Shown here in pieces: positions 52,342 to 60,779 of a stretch of DNA of 64,000 nt; the first letter of the stretch is position 1; the number at the start of each line of letters is the position of its first letter. The DNA comes from Burkholderia puraquae. Its GTDB lineage: Bacteria; Pseudomonadota; Gammaproteobacteria; Burkholderiales; Burkholderiaceae. The notes below the pieces were generated by a model, which saw only the letters and a program-made list of their open reading frames with translations, was not told the DNA's origin and did not search any database. Position numbers and translations under genes: made by a program. The stretch is from positions 183,418 to 247,417 of the forward strand of contig NZ_NBYX01000012.1 in assembly GCF_002099195.1 (NCBI RefSeq), in the 5' to 3' direction.

Positions 52342-52704
52342 ATGAAAAGAATTGCTGCAGTGTGTGTCCTCGCCGGTTCGCTTGCCGTGGCAGGCCCGGC
52401 GTCCGCGCATGGCCGCGACGGTGGCGCCGTCATCGGCGCATTGATCGGCGGCGCGGTGCTGGGCGCGATCGTGACGTCCGCGATGAATCCGCCCGTCGCG
52501 TATCAGGCGCCCGTATACCAGGCACCGGCCTATCAGCCGCCGACGTACTACCAGGCGCCGGCTTACCAGCAGCCTGCGTATCCGACCTACCAGCAGGCGC
52601 AGTACCAGGACGATGGCCCGAACTATTGCTACGACCGCTACCGGCGTGCGTATGTGTGCGGCGCACCCGTGTCGGGCGGCTACGCGCAGCCGGCCGGTTG
52701 GTAA
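52342..52704 (+). CDS. Secreted protein with Tyr/Pro/Gln repeats
   Basis: A 120-residue exported protein. The signal peptide (about 1-22) ends SASA or SAHA, and a glycine-zipper-like GAVIGALIGGAVLGAIVTSA follows. Residues 52-90 are tandem YQAPxYQxP units (YQAPVYQAPAYQPP, YYQAPAYQQP), then CYDRYRRAYVCG with a possible disulfide. Function unknown; probably an envelope protein. A terminator follows at 52784. Confidence 0.8.
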   Translation: MKRIAAVCVLAGSLAVAGPASAHGRDGGAVIGALIGGAVLGAIVTSAMNPPVAYQAPVYQAPAYQPPTYYQAPAYQQPAYPTYQQAQYQDDGPNYCYDRYRRAYVCGAPVSGGYAQPAGW

Positions 52705-52783
52705 GCGGGCGGACGCGCGACGCGTGAGCGGTCGGTGCCGGACGGCCCGCGCCGCCGACTTCCGCTTCGCCGCACCGGACGAC

Positions 52784-52813
52784 AAAAGGCCCTCGCTTCA
52801 TGCGAGGGCCTTT
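52784..52813. terminator. Bidirectional terminator
   Basis: AAAGGCCCTCGC / GCGAGGGCCTTT around TTCAT between two convergent small envelope-protein genes. Confidence 0.88.
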
Positions 52814-52870
52814 GTCATTTGTGCGGCCGTCGGCGGGCCGTGCGCGGATACAAACGGTTGCAAATACGCG

Positions 52871-53188
52871 TCAGTGGCGATGGCCGCCGCCGTTTCCGCC
52901 GCCGTCGTTCCAGTCGCCGCGGTGTCCGCCGCCGCGACCCCAGCCGTTGCCGCGATTGCCTCGATCGCCACGGTCGCCGTCCCAGCGATGATAGTCGCGC
53001 CGGCCGCGATCCCAGTCGCGTCCGCCGCCACCGCCCCAGATATTGACCGTGCCGTACACGGGCGACGGGGCGTACGCGTAGCCAGGATCGGAATAGTAGG
53101 GCTGGCCGTAGCCGTATCCGGCGTCCGGGGCTACGACGCAGCCGGCCAGCAGGGTGGCGACGCCGGCGGCAGCAATGAGCTTCAGCAT
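52871..53188 (-). CDS. Small lipoprotein with Gly/Asp/Arg/His-rich tail
   Basis: A 105-residue protein with a lipobox (LLAGC, about residues 13-17). A Tyr/Pro-rich middle (GYGYGQPYYSDPGYAYAPSPVY) is followed by a low-complexity tail of Gly, Arg, Asp, Trp and His (DRGDRGNRGNGWGRGGGHRG... ending GGGHRH). The tail may bind metals or nucleic acid; no enzyme motif is seen. Confidence 0.78.
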   Translation of the reverse strand: MLKLIAAAGVATLLAGCVVAPDAGYGYGQPYYSDPGYAYAPSPVYGTVNIWGGGGGRDWDRGRRDYHRWDGDRGDRGNRGNGWGRGGGHRGDWNDGGGNGGGHRH

Positions 53189-53331
53189 GATGTTCTCCGT
53201 TGATTCCCCTATAAGTACCGCGCAAGGGGATTGCCAGCTGTTTGCAATTGTGTCGTCAAATTACAGCACCGTAAGGTCATGCGACGAAAGTGTTAGCATC
53301 CGGGGCTCATTTGTTTTTCAGGAGTACATCG

Positions 53332-53832
53332 ATGAAATTCGCGATCCGGGCCGCGCTGGCCGCCTTCTGCGTGACGACTGCCGCCGCCTGCGTGGCCGCG
53401 CCTGCATCGGCGCCCGCCGTGACGGCCGAATCGATCAAGATGTTTCCGCAGGCAGCGGCCGGCCAGCAGCGTGTCGTGATCGCGCTGCCCGCGCTCGAGA
53501 ACGAAGGCGATGCGCGCGTCGAGCTGATGATCGGCAAGACGCTGCAGACCGACTGCAACCAGCAGTGGTTCGGCGGCGAGCTGACCGCCGAGGACGTGAA
53601 GGGCTGGGGCTATACGTACTACCAGCTCACCGACGTGAAGGGGCCGGCATCGACGCTGATGGCGTGCCCGGGCCAGGCGCCGCAGCAACGGTTTGTGCAG
53701 GTGCGCGGCGACGGCCAGCTGCTGCGCTACAACAGCCGCCTGCCGCTCGTCGTCTATGTGCCGGACGGCTTCGAGGTGCGCTATCGCGTGTGGCATGCGT
53801 CGAAGGACGTGCAGCACGCGGCAAAGCAGTAA
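53332..53832 (+). CDS. eco: Ecotin, periplasmic serine protease inhibitor
   Basis: A 166-residue exported protein with a signal peptide (about 1-27). It matches ecotin throughout: IKMFPQAAAGQQRVVIALPALENEGDARVELMIGKTLQTDCNQQWFGGELTAEDVKGWGYTYYQL. The reactive loop STLMACPG has P1 Met110, which gives the broad inhibition of trypsin-, chymotrypsin- and elastase-type proteases. LRYNSRLPLVVYVPDGFEVRYRVW is the C-terminal dimer arm. It probably guards against host neutrophil or phagocyte proteases. Confidence 0.94.
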   Translation: MKFAIRAALAAFCVTTAAACVAAPASAPAVTAESIKMFPQAAAGQQRVVIALPALENEGDARVELMIGKTLQTDCNQQWFGGELTAEDVKGWGYTYYQLTDVKGPASTLMACPGQAPQQRFVQVRGDGQLLRYNSRLPLVVYVPDGFEVRYRVWHASKDVQHAAKQ

Positions 53833-53871
53833 CGTGCGGGCGCGGCTGCGCGCGGCGGCGGCGTCCTGCCG

Positions 53872-54486
53872 CTACGCGCCGCCCGTGCCGACGAGTGCCG
53901 GCCACGCGGCCAGTGCGGCTTGCGCGACGGCCTCCAGATCGCGACGGCTCGCACCGTCGCGCGCCTGGATCGACATCCCCTGCTGGACCGTCACGTAATA
54001 CCGCGCGATCGTGTCGAGGTTCGCTTGCGCCGCGATCTCGCCGGTCGCGACACCTTGTTTGAGGCGCTCGCGCAGATTCTCCACCGTGCGCTCGCGCATC
54101 GCGATCAGCGTTTGCCGAACCGTATCGGAACGCTCGGCCGGGTGCAGCGCCGACAGCACGACCAGGCAGCCGGCCGGCTTCGACCGCCGCGTGAACACGC
54201 GTGCGGTATCCATCAGGTAGTTCCGCACGGCGTCGTGCGCGCTGCCGGCCTGCTCGACGCCTCCCCAGATTTCCCGTCCTTCCGTTGCGCGGTAGTGCTC
54301 GAGCGCCTGCCGGAACAACGCTTCCTTGCTGCCGAACGCCGCATACAGGCTCGGCGACGCGATGCCCATCGCGGCCGTCAGGTCGGTCATCGATGCGCCT
54401 TCGTAGCCGAGGCGCCAGAACACCTCCATCGCACGGCCCAGCGCCGCTTCCTTGTCGAAGCTCCTCGGTCGGCCTCGTTCAGCCAT
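53872..54486 (-). CDS. TetR-family repressor
   Basis: A 204-residue regulator. The HTH (RGRPRSFDKEAALGRAMEVFWRLGYEGASMTDLTAAMGIASPSLYAAFGSKEALFRQAL) is clear; the rest is an AcrR-like ligand domain (HPAERSDTVRQTLIAMRERTVENLRERLKQG). It is divergent from the SDR gene and very likely represses it from the palindrome at 54513-54524, judging from the usual TetR arrangement. Confidence 0.92.
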   Translation of the reverse strand: MAERGRPRSFDKEAALGRAMEVFWRLGYEGASMTDLTAAMGIASPSLYAAFGSKEALFRQALEHYRATEGREIWGGVEQAGSAHDAVRNYLMDTARVFTRRSKPAGCLVVLSALHPAERSDTVRQTLIAMRERTVENLRERLKQGVATGEIAAQANLDTIARYYVTVQQGMSIQARDGASRRDLEAVAQAALAAWPALVGTGGA

Positions 54487-54512
54487 TGGTTCCGTTCCTT
54501 CGTCGATATCTG

Positions 54513-54524
54513 TATCGATCGATA
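54513..54524. promoter_or_regulatory. Candidate TetR operator
   Basis: TATCGATCGATA, a perfect 12-base palindrome, sits in the 115-bp gap between the divergent TetR and SDR genes, 27 bases upstream of the TetR start codon. Confidence 0.6.
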
Positions 54525-54601
54525 AATTAAATCAATTGACTGTGCTGCGCAACCTGCCACATTCTGTGTTGGTCGTTACATAAATGAGGAAAGGAACCGA
54601 C

Positions 54602-55342
54602 ATGAACCGACTTCAGGGCAAGCGTGCACTCGTCACGGGCGGCAGCCGCGGCATCGGTGCGGCGATCGCGAAACGGCTGGCGGCCGATGGCGCGGACGTC
54701 GCGATTACCTACGAGAAATCGGCCGAGCGGGCGCAGGCCGTCGTCGCGGGCATCGAGGTGCTGGGCCGCCGCGCCGTCGCGATCCAGGCCGACAGCGCCG
54801 ATCCGGTCGCCGTGCGCGACGCGGTCGATCGTGCCGCCGAGGCGTTCGGTGGTCTCGACATCCTCGTCAACAACGCGGGGATTTTCCGGGCCGGCGCGCT
54901 GGACGACCTCACGCTCGACGATATCGATGCGACGCTGAACGTGAACGTGCGCGCGGTGATCGTCGCATCGCAGGCGGCGGCGCGGCATCTCGGGGAGGGC
55001 GGGCGTATCGTGTCGACCGGCAGCTGTCTCGCCACGCGCGTGCCCGATGCGGGGATGAGCCTCTATGCGGCGAGCAAGGCTGCGCTGATCGGCTGGACGC
55101 AGGGGCTCGCGCGCGATCTGGGCCCACGCGGCATCACGGTCAATATCGTGCATCCGGGGTCGACGGATACCGACATGAATCCGGCCGACGGCGAACATGC
55201 GAGTGCGCAGCGTTCGCGGATGGCGATTCCGCAGTACGGCAAGGCCGACGACGTGGCGGCGCTCGTCGCGTTCGTGGTCGGACCGGAAGGGCGGTCGATC
55301 AACGGGACCGGGTTGACGATCGATGGCGGTGCGAACGCGTGA
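54602..55342 (+). CDS. SDR-family oxidoreductase
   Basis: A 246-residue classical SDR: TGGSRGIGAAIAKRLAADG, NNAGIFRAG, the STGSCLA Ser and YAASK Tyr-Lys pair, HPGSTDTDMNPADG and GTGLTIDGGANA. NADPH is suggested by the basic TGGSRGIG region. It is probably controlled by the divergent TetR protein and may reduce a xenobiotic or quinone-like substrate. Confidence 0.92.
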   Translation: MNRLQGKRALVTGGSRGIGAAIAKRLAADGADVAITYEKSAERAQAVVAGIEVLGRRAVAIQADSADPVAVRDAVDRAAEAFGGLDILVNNAGIFRAGALDDLTLDDIDATLNVNVRAVIVASQAAARHLGEGGRIVSTGSCLATRVPDAGMSLYAASKAALIGWTQGLARDLGPRGITVNIVHPGSTDTDMNPADGEHASAQRSRMAIPQYGKADDVAALVAFVVGPEGRSINGTGLTIDGGANA

Positions 55343-55385
55343 ATGCGCACGCCCGGCGTGATTCGACCGGGCGGTGGTGCGTGTG

Positions 55386-55718
55386 TTATCGGCAGCCGAG
55401 CCGTTGATGCTCGGCTTCGAGGTCGGCCCGTTTGTCGTAAGCGCGCAGTTCGTTGCGCGGCTTGCCGTCCGGGCCCATCCCGCGCACGACCTTCTGGCCT
55501 CGGTCGGGGGCGTGCGTGACGGCGTCGATGCCGGCGGCCAGTTCACGGCAGCGTGAGTCGGGGGAGGGGTTTTCCGGGCGCGGTGCTGCTGCGTTCGCGA
55601 TGTTGGCGATGCCGGGGCTGACGTAGCGAAGCTTCGCGGGCGCGGTGAGGGTATCGGCGGCGTTTGCCGTGCCGGTCATCGTTGAAAGCGCGACGAGTGC
55701 CGCGATCGCTCGAATCAT
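55386..55718 (-). CDS. Small secreted protein
   Basis: A 110-residue exported protein with a signal peptide (MIRAIAALVALSTMTGTANA) and two Cys (CRELAAG and the terminal GCR) that could form a disulfide. No family is recognised. It lies 212 bp from the tRNA gene. Confidence 0.65.
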   Translation of the reverse strand: MIRAIAALVALSTMTGTANAADTLTAPAKLRYVSPGIANIANAAAPRPENPSPDSRCRELAAGIDAVTHAPDRGQKVVRGMGPDGKPRNELRAYDKRADLEAEHQRLGCR

Positions 55719-55930
55719 TGCGGGAGTCCGGATGCTGATAAAGGTTCGGAATTCTACGCAATGTCTGGTGCAGAGCCGCGGTGATCGGACAGGATGCGAT
55801 CGTGTGTCGCAGGCGATGCCGGAGGCTGAATGTTCCTTGGTCCGCATGCGATGCTGCCAGGCAGTACGCGCGCAGCAGCGCAGGCGGAAAGCAAAAAGCC
55901 CGCTTGCTTTCGCAGAGCGGGCTTCGGTAT

Positions 55931-56007
<77 letters not shown>

Positions 56008-57093
56008 GCGCGTAGTGTACTCGGGCTGGTGCGGGGAGTCAATCGATCAGTGATTTGCGTCGAACGAAATCTGCGGTTCACCTTCGGTGAGCGCGACGAT
56101 CTGGCGTGTGGGTTGACTGCTGATGCTTCCCGATCTGCCTTGACGTCAGGCGCTTTTCATCGCCGTCGTTGCGGTACTTGATCGTGGGAAAGTGGATGAA
56201 GCCATGAGGCTTGGCTGGTCCCCGACAGAACCCATATCTCAATGCTGAGTATGCAAATGGCGCTTGCGGGTAAAAGTTGTACCAACAAAAGTACCAACAC
56301 GATATGGGCCATTGACTTCGTTGGCCCAGGGAGGGCAGCTCCGTCTCTTGTTGGTCAGTATGCCGAGGCTCTTTGCCGAATGTACGCTAAGGGAACAAGG
56401 TCGCTCATATTCGTCACTTGGCACTTGAATGCTGTCCGGCCGCGACGGCGCGCCCCGAGTTACCGGAGCAAAAATTGGCTGGAGAGTTGGAGATACGCTC
56501 CGATTTCGGCCTGTCAGCCATATATTACAAGGGTGCACATATCTCCAGGCGTATCTCCAAAGCACATAATATTTTGGAGAGATTGTTGGAGATACGTCCA
56601 AGAAGTTGTGCGGCGCGTTCAGCGCTCCTTTGTCGGAATCGCCCTTTTTGGCACGTTGCGCGCAAAGACTCCCCTCGCCGCTCCCCTTCACGGCGGACAA
56701 AGGTTCTTCGTGGATTTCCGTGGATGTCGCTTGCCCACTCCATACATAGAACACCGTGTGCCGTTTGCGGCATTCGACCAGCATAACGACACCTTCTGAC
56801 GACTGAGCGACGCATGCCAGGCGTCAGCAGATCCCACGCGCATATCGATGTGGCGTCCAGCCATTGAGCGTGGGTGCGTCAGTTGAGATTGACGACATGT
56901 CGGACTGCTATCGCGGGACCGCAAGAGGCGATGAGTATTGGGCTAGGGCAGCGCTGCCGCGAGAAGACTGGCTTGTGGGTTTCCTGCACAGTCGAATGCG
57001 AGACGTTTCCGCAACGTTCGGCCCACTACCAAAGTTCGCCCGACTTTGCCAGAATCTCGCCTATCATTTTCAGGACGGTCCGAAAAAATCCAC
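56008..57093. other. 1.1-kb stretch without a confident gene at the edge of an accessory block
   Basis: GC content falls here compared with the core. Two opposite frames of about 180 codons exist (56239-56784 minus; 56242-56799 plus), but neither shows a domain or native codon bias. Short repeats are present: GTACCAAC at 56279-56286 and 56291-56298, and a GGAGATACG cluster at 56487-56596. It may be decayed mobile DNA or a control region of the following cassette. Confidence 0.5.
56487..56596. repeat. Clustered TTGGAGATACG repeats in both orientations
   Basis: TTGGAGATACG occurs at 56487-56497 and 56586-56596, its inverse CGTATCTCCAA at 56550-56560, and a weaker inverse CATATCTCCAG at 56538-56548; TTTTGGAGAG lies at 56572-56581. 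Five related sites in 110 bp suggest protein-binding sites or recombination arm sites. Confidence 0.6.
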
Positions 57094-59568
57094 ATGTTCG
57101 CCTGGCACCGAAACAAGATCACGAACGCTAACGACGGCAAGAAGCCGGGCGACGTGCCGACCACCGTGATGCACGTGTCCGACCTGCATTTCGGTTATCG
57201 ATTTGACAATATTCTCTGGAAAGACGTTGTACGGCGGGCCGTCTCCATCAGGCCCGACCTCATCATCGTAACCGGCGACGTTGTGAACACGCCTTGGCGT
57301 CTTGCGGTGAAGCGCGCCGGCGAAAGACTCATCGAACTTCGCGACCGCTTACGCCTGGAGACGGGGAAGCACCATCTTGAGATTTTTGTCGTGCCTGGCA
57401 ACCACGACACGCGAATTTCAGGGCTTTTCCCGATTCAATGGCTGCTGCCTACGACGGTGTTGCTCGCGCTCGCCGCCGTCGCAACGCAGTGGTGGTTTCC
57501 TTTTCCGAACGCACCGCTCCTTGCGAAGATCGTTGAGTCCGCGTTATGGGGCGTTGCCGCCATTGGGATGTGCCTGCGCCTTGTGACCACGAGCAAGCTT
57601 GGCCGGGGCGAGCGCGAGCAGCTTTTCATCAGTCACGCGCGGGTTCTTGATGGCTTTAACGTTGGTGTGATCCCGTTCGACTCGGCGTCCGAAGGCATTC
57701 GATGGGCTGCGGGGAAAGTGAAGCGTGGTGCTCTCGGCGCTTTCCGCGACGTTGCGGGGCGTTTTGAGGCAGCGGATGAGTCGCTCGGTGTTTTCTGGAT
57801 CGCGGCCGTTCACCACCATCCGGTTCCGTTGCCATACGATGCTGGCAACGAAACGATGATGATCATGACCAACGCGGGAAAATTCCTTCATGAGCTGGCA
57901 TCTTACGGCGTTCCGCTCGTGCTGCACGGTCACAAGCATCACCAGCATTTCTCGAAGCTGTCGTTTCAAACACCTTACAGCACCCAGTCGCAGATCGCGA
58001 TTCTATCGGCGAGCACGCCGACCGAGAGCAACGGCGCTGGCGCATTCAGACATGGGTTCAACGTAATCCATGTGAACGAAGAGCATCAGGCAACGGTTTC
58101 TGTCTATTCGGCGCAGCCGACTGGGGAGACCTTCGCGCTTAAGAAGAACTTTTGCATTGCGGAGTCATCGGAGATGGCGAGGCGGCGCTTTGAGAGCTAC
58201 CTCGGGCGCAAAGGTGTTGTTTGTCAGCGGGCGGTCTTCACGACCGTCATTGATGACTTCGGCGGCGCCGTTATAAAGCGCCGCTTTTATGGGCTGGAGA
58301 GCATGCACGCGCCGCTGTCTCAGGTGCCGGGCACGTTCGAACTGTCGTGCCACGAGGGACACGTAGGCGAAGTGACCGTGGAGCCATTGTCCGAGGTGGT
58401 GCCTCATATGACGGTCCGCGAAGGAGAGCGCTCGGTATCGAAGGTAGTTTGCTCAATAGATTTCGAGGGTAGTCTTCTGGCACCACGTATGCCTGTGGAC
58501 TTGGAGCTGGAGGTACAGGGTAGCAATCTCTTCGCGTTGGATATGCGGCAGTTCGAGGAACTATATAACGATCCCAACGCAACTGTTGAGGAGATGATCT
58601 GGACAGTGCCGGAAGGGCTTGCGATGCGTGAGTTGCAGCTTCACCTGAAGTTCCTTTCGAGAGGCGTCCACCCGTCGCAAATCCGGCTATCGCGCGCTAT
58701 CGATAAGGGGCAGCCTTGGCGACCATGCGACGAGCATATCTCGTTCGTGCAAGGCGATAGCTCCGCGACAGTTACGATCCTACATCCCCAGCCGAACGGC
58801 AGGTATCGCCTCACGTGGCGTCCGCCAGAACCGCCGCCTGAAGCGTCAGAAATCCTACGGGGACGGTCACGTGCCGCGCGCGAGAGATTGCTCTACGCAA
58901 CAGACGAGCAAAAAGCCCGAATCCGAGAGTGGCTGCCGTTTCTCGCTGATTTTGCGGGCAGTCAGGTCTTTGACACACAGCAAAATGCGGTCGTGCATGC
59001 GGCGGTGTTCTCGTACGAGGGCATGGAAAAAAAGCTGCAAATTGTGGCAAGTACCTATGCAGGGGAGGACCTGCGCCGTCGATGGTCATTCGGGTACGGT
59101 CGTGGTCTGGTGGGCGCGACATTCAAGTTGAACCAGATCGCCGGTTTCGACAAAACGTCATGCGACGATTATGGCTTTACCCACTACCTACGTGGAGACG
59201 GAATGGTAGCGTCGTGTGCCAGCGACGTGCTCGAGGGAGGGGCGTACGCCTTTCCGCTACGAATGGAAGACGGTGATGGGCGCCAGTCGAACGAGCCGTT
59301 CGGCGTATTGCTCGTGAGCGTGGATGGTTGGGGCGGCCAACTGGCGAAGCTCGAGGCGCCGGCCGGTGAGCCTGAGAATCCTCTGCTGGGCCAGCTGTCG
59401 AGCTTTGCGTCGCAGGAGATATTGAAACTGCTGGAAAGCGCTATAATTCCAGACGCAACTGGGGAACATCCATGGATAAAGCCAAGACACCGTACTTCCT
59501 CCCGAAGACGAGCACGCCGACCAAGGAAGGCGTCGAGCAACTTCGACAGGATTTTTACAAAGCGGTGA
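57094..59568 (+). CDS. Calcineurin-like metallophosphoesterase with membrane helices and possible GAF-like C-terminus
   Basis: An 824-residue protein, first of a co-directional cassette with a kinase and a TPR protein. The phosphoesterase motifs are all present: D30-x-H32 (SDLHFGYR), GD62 (TGDVVN), N103-H104-D105 (PGNHDTR), H240-H242 (VHHHP) and H278-G-H280-K-H282 (HGHKHH). Between them, about residues 111-135 (PIQWLLPTTVLLALAAVATQW) and 145-165 are membrane-helix candidates. A long middle region is not recognised. About residues 620-790 resemble a GAF domain (GRGLVGATFK, AYAFPLRM, PFGVLLVSVDG, then a terminal helix); this is tentative. The last ~32 residues are Arg/Lys-rich and overlap another ORF. 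Codon use and GC differ from the core, as expected for acquired DNA. The ATG at 57094 is the best start; the frame is open from 57046. Confidence 0.8.
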   Translation: MFAWHRNKITNANDGKKPGDVPTTVMHVSDLHFGYRFDNILWKDVVRRAVSIRPDLIIVTGDVVNTPWRLAVKRAGERLIELRDRLRLETGKHHLEIFVVPGNHDTRISGLFPIQWLLPTTVLLALAAVATQWWFPFPNAPLLAKIVESALWGVAAIGMCLRLVTTSKLGRGEREQLFISHARVLDGFNVGVIPFDSASEGIRWAAGKVKRGALGAFRDVAGRFEAADESLGVFWIAAVHHHPVPLPYDAGNETMMIMTNAGKFLHELASYGVPLVLHGHKHHQHFSKLSFQTPYSTQSQIAILSASTPTESNGAGAFRHGFNVIHVNEEHQATVSVYSAQPTGETFALKKNFCIAESSEMARRRFESYLGRKGVVCQRAVFTTVIDDFGGAVIKRRFYGLESMHAPLSQVPGTFELSCHEGHVGEVTVEPLSEVVPHMTVREGERSVSKVVCSIDFEGSLLAPRMPVDLELEVQGSNLFALDMRQFEELYNDPNATVEEMIWTVPEGLAMRELQLHLKFLSRGVHPSQIRLSRAIDKGQPWRPCDEHISFVQGDSSATVTILHPQPNGRYRLTWRPPEPPPEASEILRGRSRAARERLLYATDEQKARIREWLPFLADFAGSQVFDTQQNAVVHAAVFSYEGMEKKLQIVASTYAGEDLRRRWSFGYGRGLVGATFKLNQIAGFDKTSCDDYGFTHYLRGDGMVASCASDVLEGGAYAFPLRMEDGDGRQSNEPFGVLLVSVDGWGGQLAKLEAPAGEPENPLLGQLSSFASQEILKLLESAIIPDATGEHPWIKPRHRTSSRRRARRPRKASSNFDRIFTKR

Positions 59569-59624
59569 AGGAAGCAAATCGCGGATCGGTAAAAAATACC
59601 GACAGGCGGCGTCCTTCGCGCTAG
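59472..59624 (+). CDS. 50-residue ORF overlapping the end of the metallophosphoesterase
   Basis: This frame encodes MDKAKTPYFLPKTSTPTKE and on to RRRPSR, 50 residues, with a well-spaced GGGGA (59461-59465) six bases before the ATG. It overlaps the upstream gene by 97 bases in another frame. Its residues are balanced (Lys/Thr/Pro-rich N-terminus, helical QLRQDFYKAVKEANRG), while the upstream gene's matching tail is a run of Arg, Lys and Ser, as shadow translations usually are. It ends just before a terminator. Function unknown. Confidence 0.55.
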   Translation: MDKAKTPYFLPKTSTPTKEGVEQLRQDFYKAVKEANRGSVKNTDRRRPSR

Positions 59625-59634
59625 GTCGCTGCGA

Positions 59635-59657
59635 GCCGCCGATAGGCGGCTTTTTTT
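59635..59657 (+). terminator. Rho-independent terminator inside the cassette
   Basis: GCCGCC-GATA-GGCGGC followed by seven T residues, 27 bases before the kinase start. It ends, or partly attenuates, the phosphoesterase transcript ahead of the kinase. Confidence 0.85.
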
Positions 59658-59684
59658 CGCCATCAACACTACAAAGAAAAAAGT

Positions 59685-60779
59685 ATGAGCGGTTTGGAGT
59701 CGACCACGCGCCCGAACTTGGCGCTGGACAACCTGATTGGCGCATCTCTCAACGGCTGGCTGATCGCAAGCGAGTTGCAAAGCACTTCGACGGACGTCAA
59801 GGATGGTCACTTCTCTCGCGGTTTCTTGGCGAGGAAAGACGGCGTCGAGGCGTTCGTGAAGGTCCTCGATCTGCAGGGAGCTGCGCTGCGCGGCCTCTCC
59901 CTCGAACAAATTACGCACCTCGTTCATGCGCATCAGTTCGAGCAGCAGGTCTTGGCAGCATGTATGGATGCGCGCATGTCGAACGTGGTTCGCATGTACG
60001 ACTCTGGCCAGTGCGATGTCCAGATACCCGGTGGTAAGCATACCGTGTACTTCTTCGCGCTAGAACGAGCAGCACGCGATGTACGACACTCGTTGACATT
60101 TGGCGAGGCGCAGATGCCTGAATGGAAGCTCTCGGTCCTGCATCATACTGCCCTGGCGCTCGCGCAGCTTCACCGCAAGCGCATCTGTCATCAAGACGTG
60201 AAACCGGGAAATATCCTGGATTTCGACAGCAAGATGTTCAAGCTGACGGATTTCGGCCGAGCCTTTTCGCGGACACACGACTTTCCGCATACGGCGCAAA
60301 TTCCTTTCTTGGGTGAGCTGTGTTACGCGCCTCCGGAATATCTGTACGAGCACACGCCGCAGGATAGCGTCGACCAGCGCGAGGGCGCCGACGCATACCT
60401 GCTTGGAAGCCTCATCGGCATGCTCTTCTGCGGCTCTGGTGCGACGGAGATGCTGCTCAACACCATCCCGGCTGAGATTAGCCCGTTTGACTATCCGAGC
60501 CCGCGTTTCACCGACGCATTGCCGCATTTGATCACCGCACATGGGCTCGTGCTGGTTGACGTCGCTCAGCAACTGCCACCCGAAGTGTCTCAGAGACTTG
60601 CCAAAGCATACGCAGAACTTACCCACCCGGATCCCACCGTCCGGGGGCATCCGGACGCGCGTCGTTCAGCAGGACGAGCGCTTGGCATTGACCGGTACGT
60701 ATCGCTTTTCGATCGACTTCGTTACATTTGTACGGTGAGCCGCCGACAAGCTAGGGTGCGGAATGCCGAAACCATCTGA
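59685..60779 (+). CDS. Serine/threonine protein kinase
   Basis: A 364-residue Hanks-type kinase with no membrane helix, so probably cytosolic. The catalytic Lys is K59 (EAFVKVLD). The catalytic loop is CHQDVKPGNIL with D171 (HQD instead of HRD), and the metal motif is TDFG with D189. The APE-like motif is YAPPEYL, followed by ADAYLLGSLIGMLF (subdomain IX). The glycine loop is weak (GHFSRGFLA), so nucleotide binding may differ. A tail of about 30 basic residues follows. The next gene starts 17 bases before its stop. A phosphoesterase gene upstream may oppose it. Confidence 0.88.
   Translation: MSGLESTTRPNLALDNLIGASLNGWLIASELQSTSTDVKDGHFSRGFLARKDGVEAFVKVLDLQGAALRGLSLEQITHLVHAHQFEQQVLAACMDARMSNVVRMYDSGQCDVQIPGGKHTVYFFALERAARDVRHSLTFGEAQMPEWKLSVLHHTALALAQLHRKRICHQDVKPGNILDFDSKMFKLTDFGRAFSRTHDFPHTAQIPFLGELCYAPPEYLYEHTPQDSVDQREGADAYLLGSLIGMLFCGSGATEMLLNTIPAEISPFDYPSPRFTDALPHLITAHGLVLVDVAQQLPPEVSQRLAKAYAELTHPDPTVRGHPDARRSAGRALGIDRYVSLFDRLRYICTVSRRQARVRNAETI

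Noticed and set aside
56239..56799. Two opposing 180-codon frames upstream of the cassette
   Set aside because: Neither has a recognisable domain, ribosome site or codon bias, and they overlap each other fully. An integrase remnant was considered, but no tyrosine or serine recombinase motif could be found.
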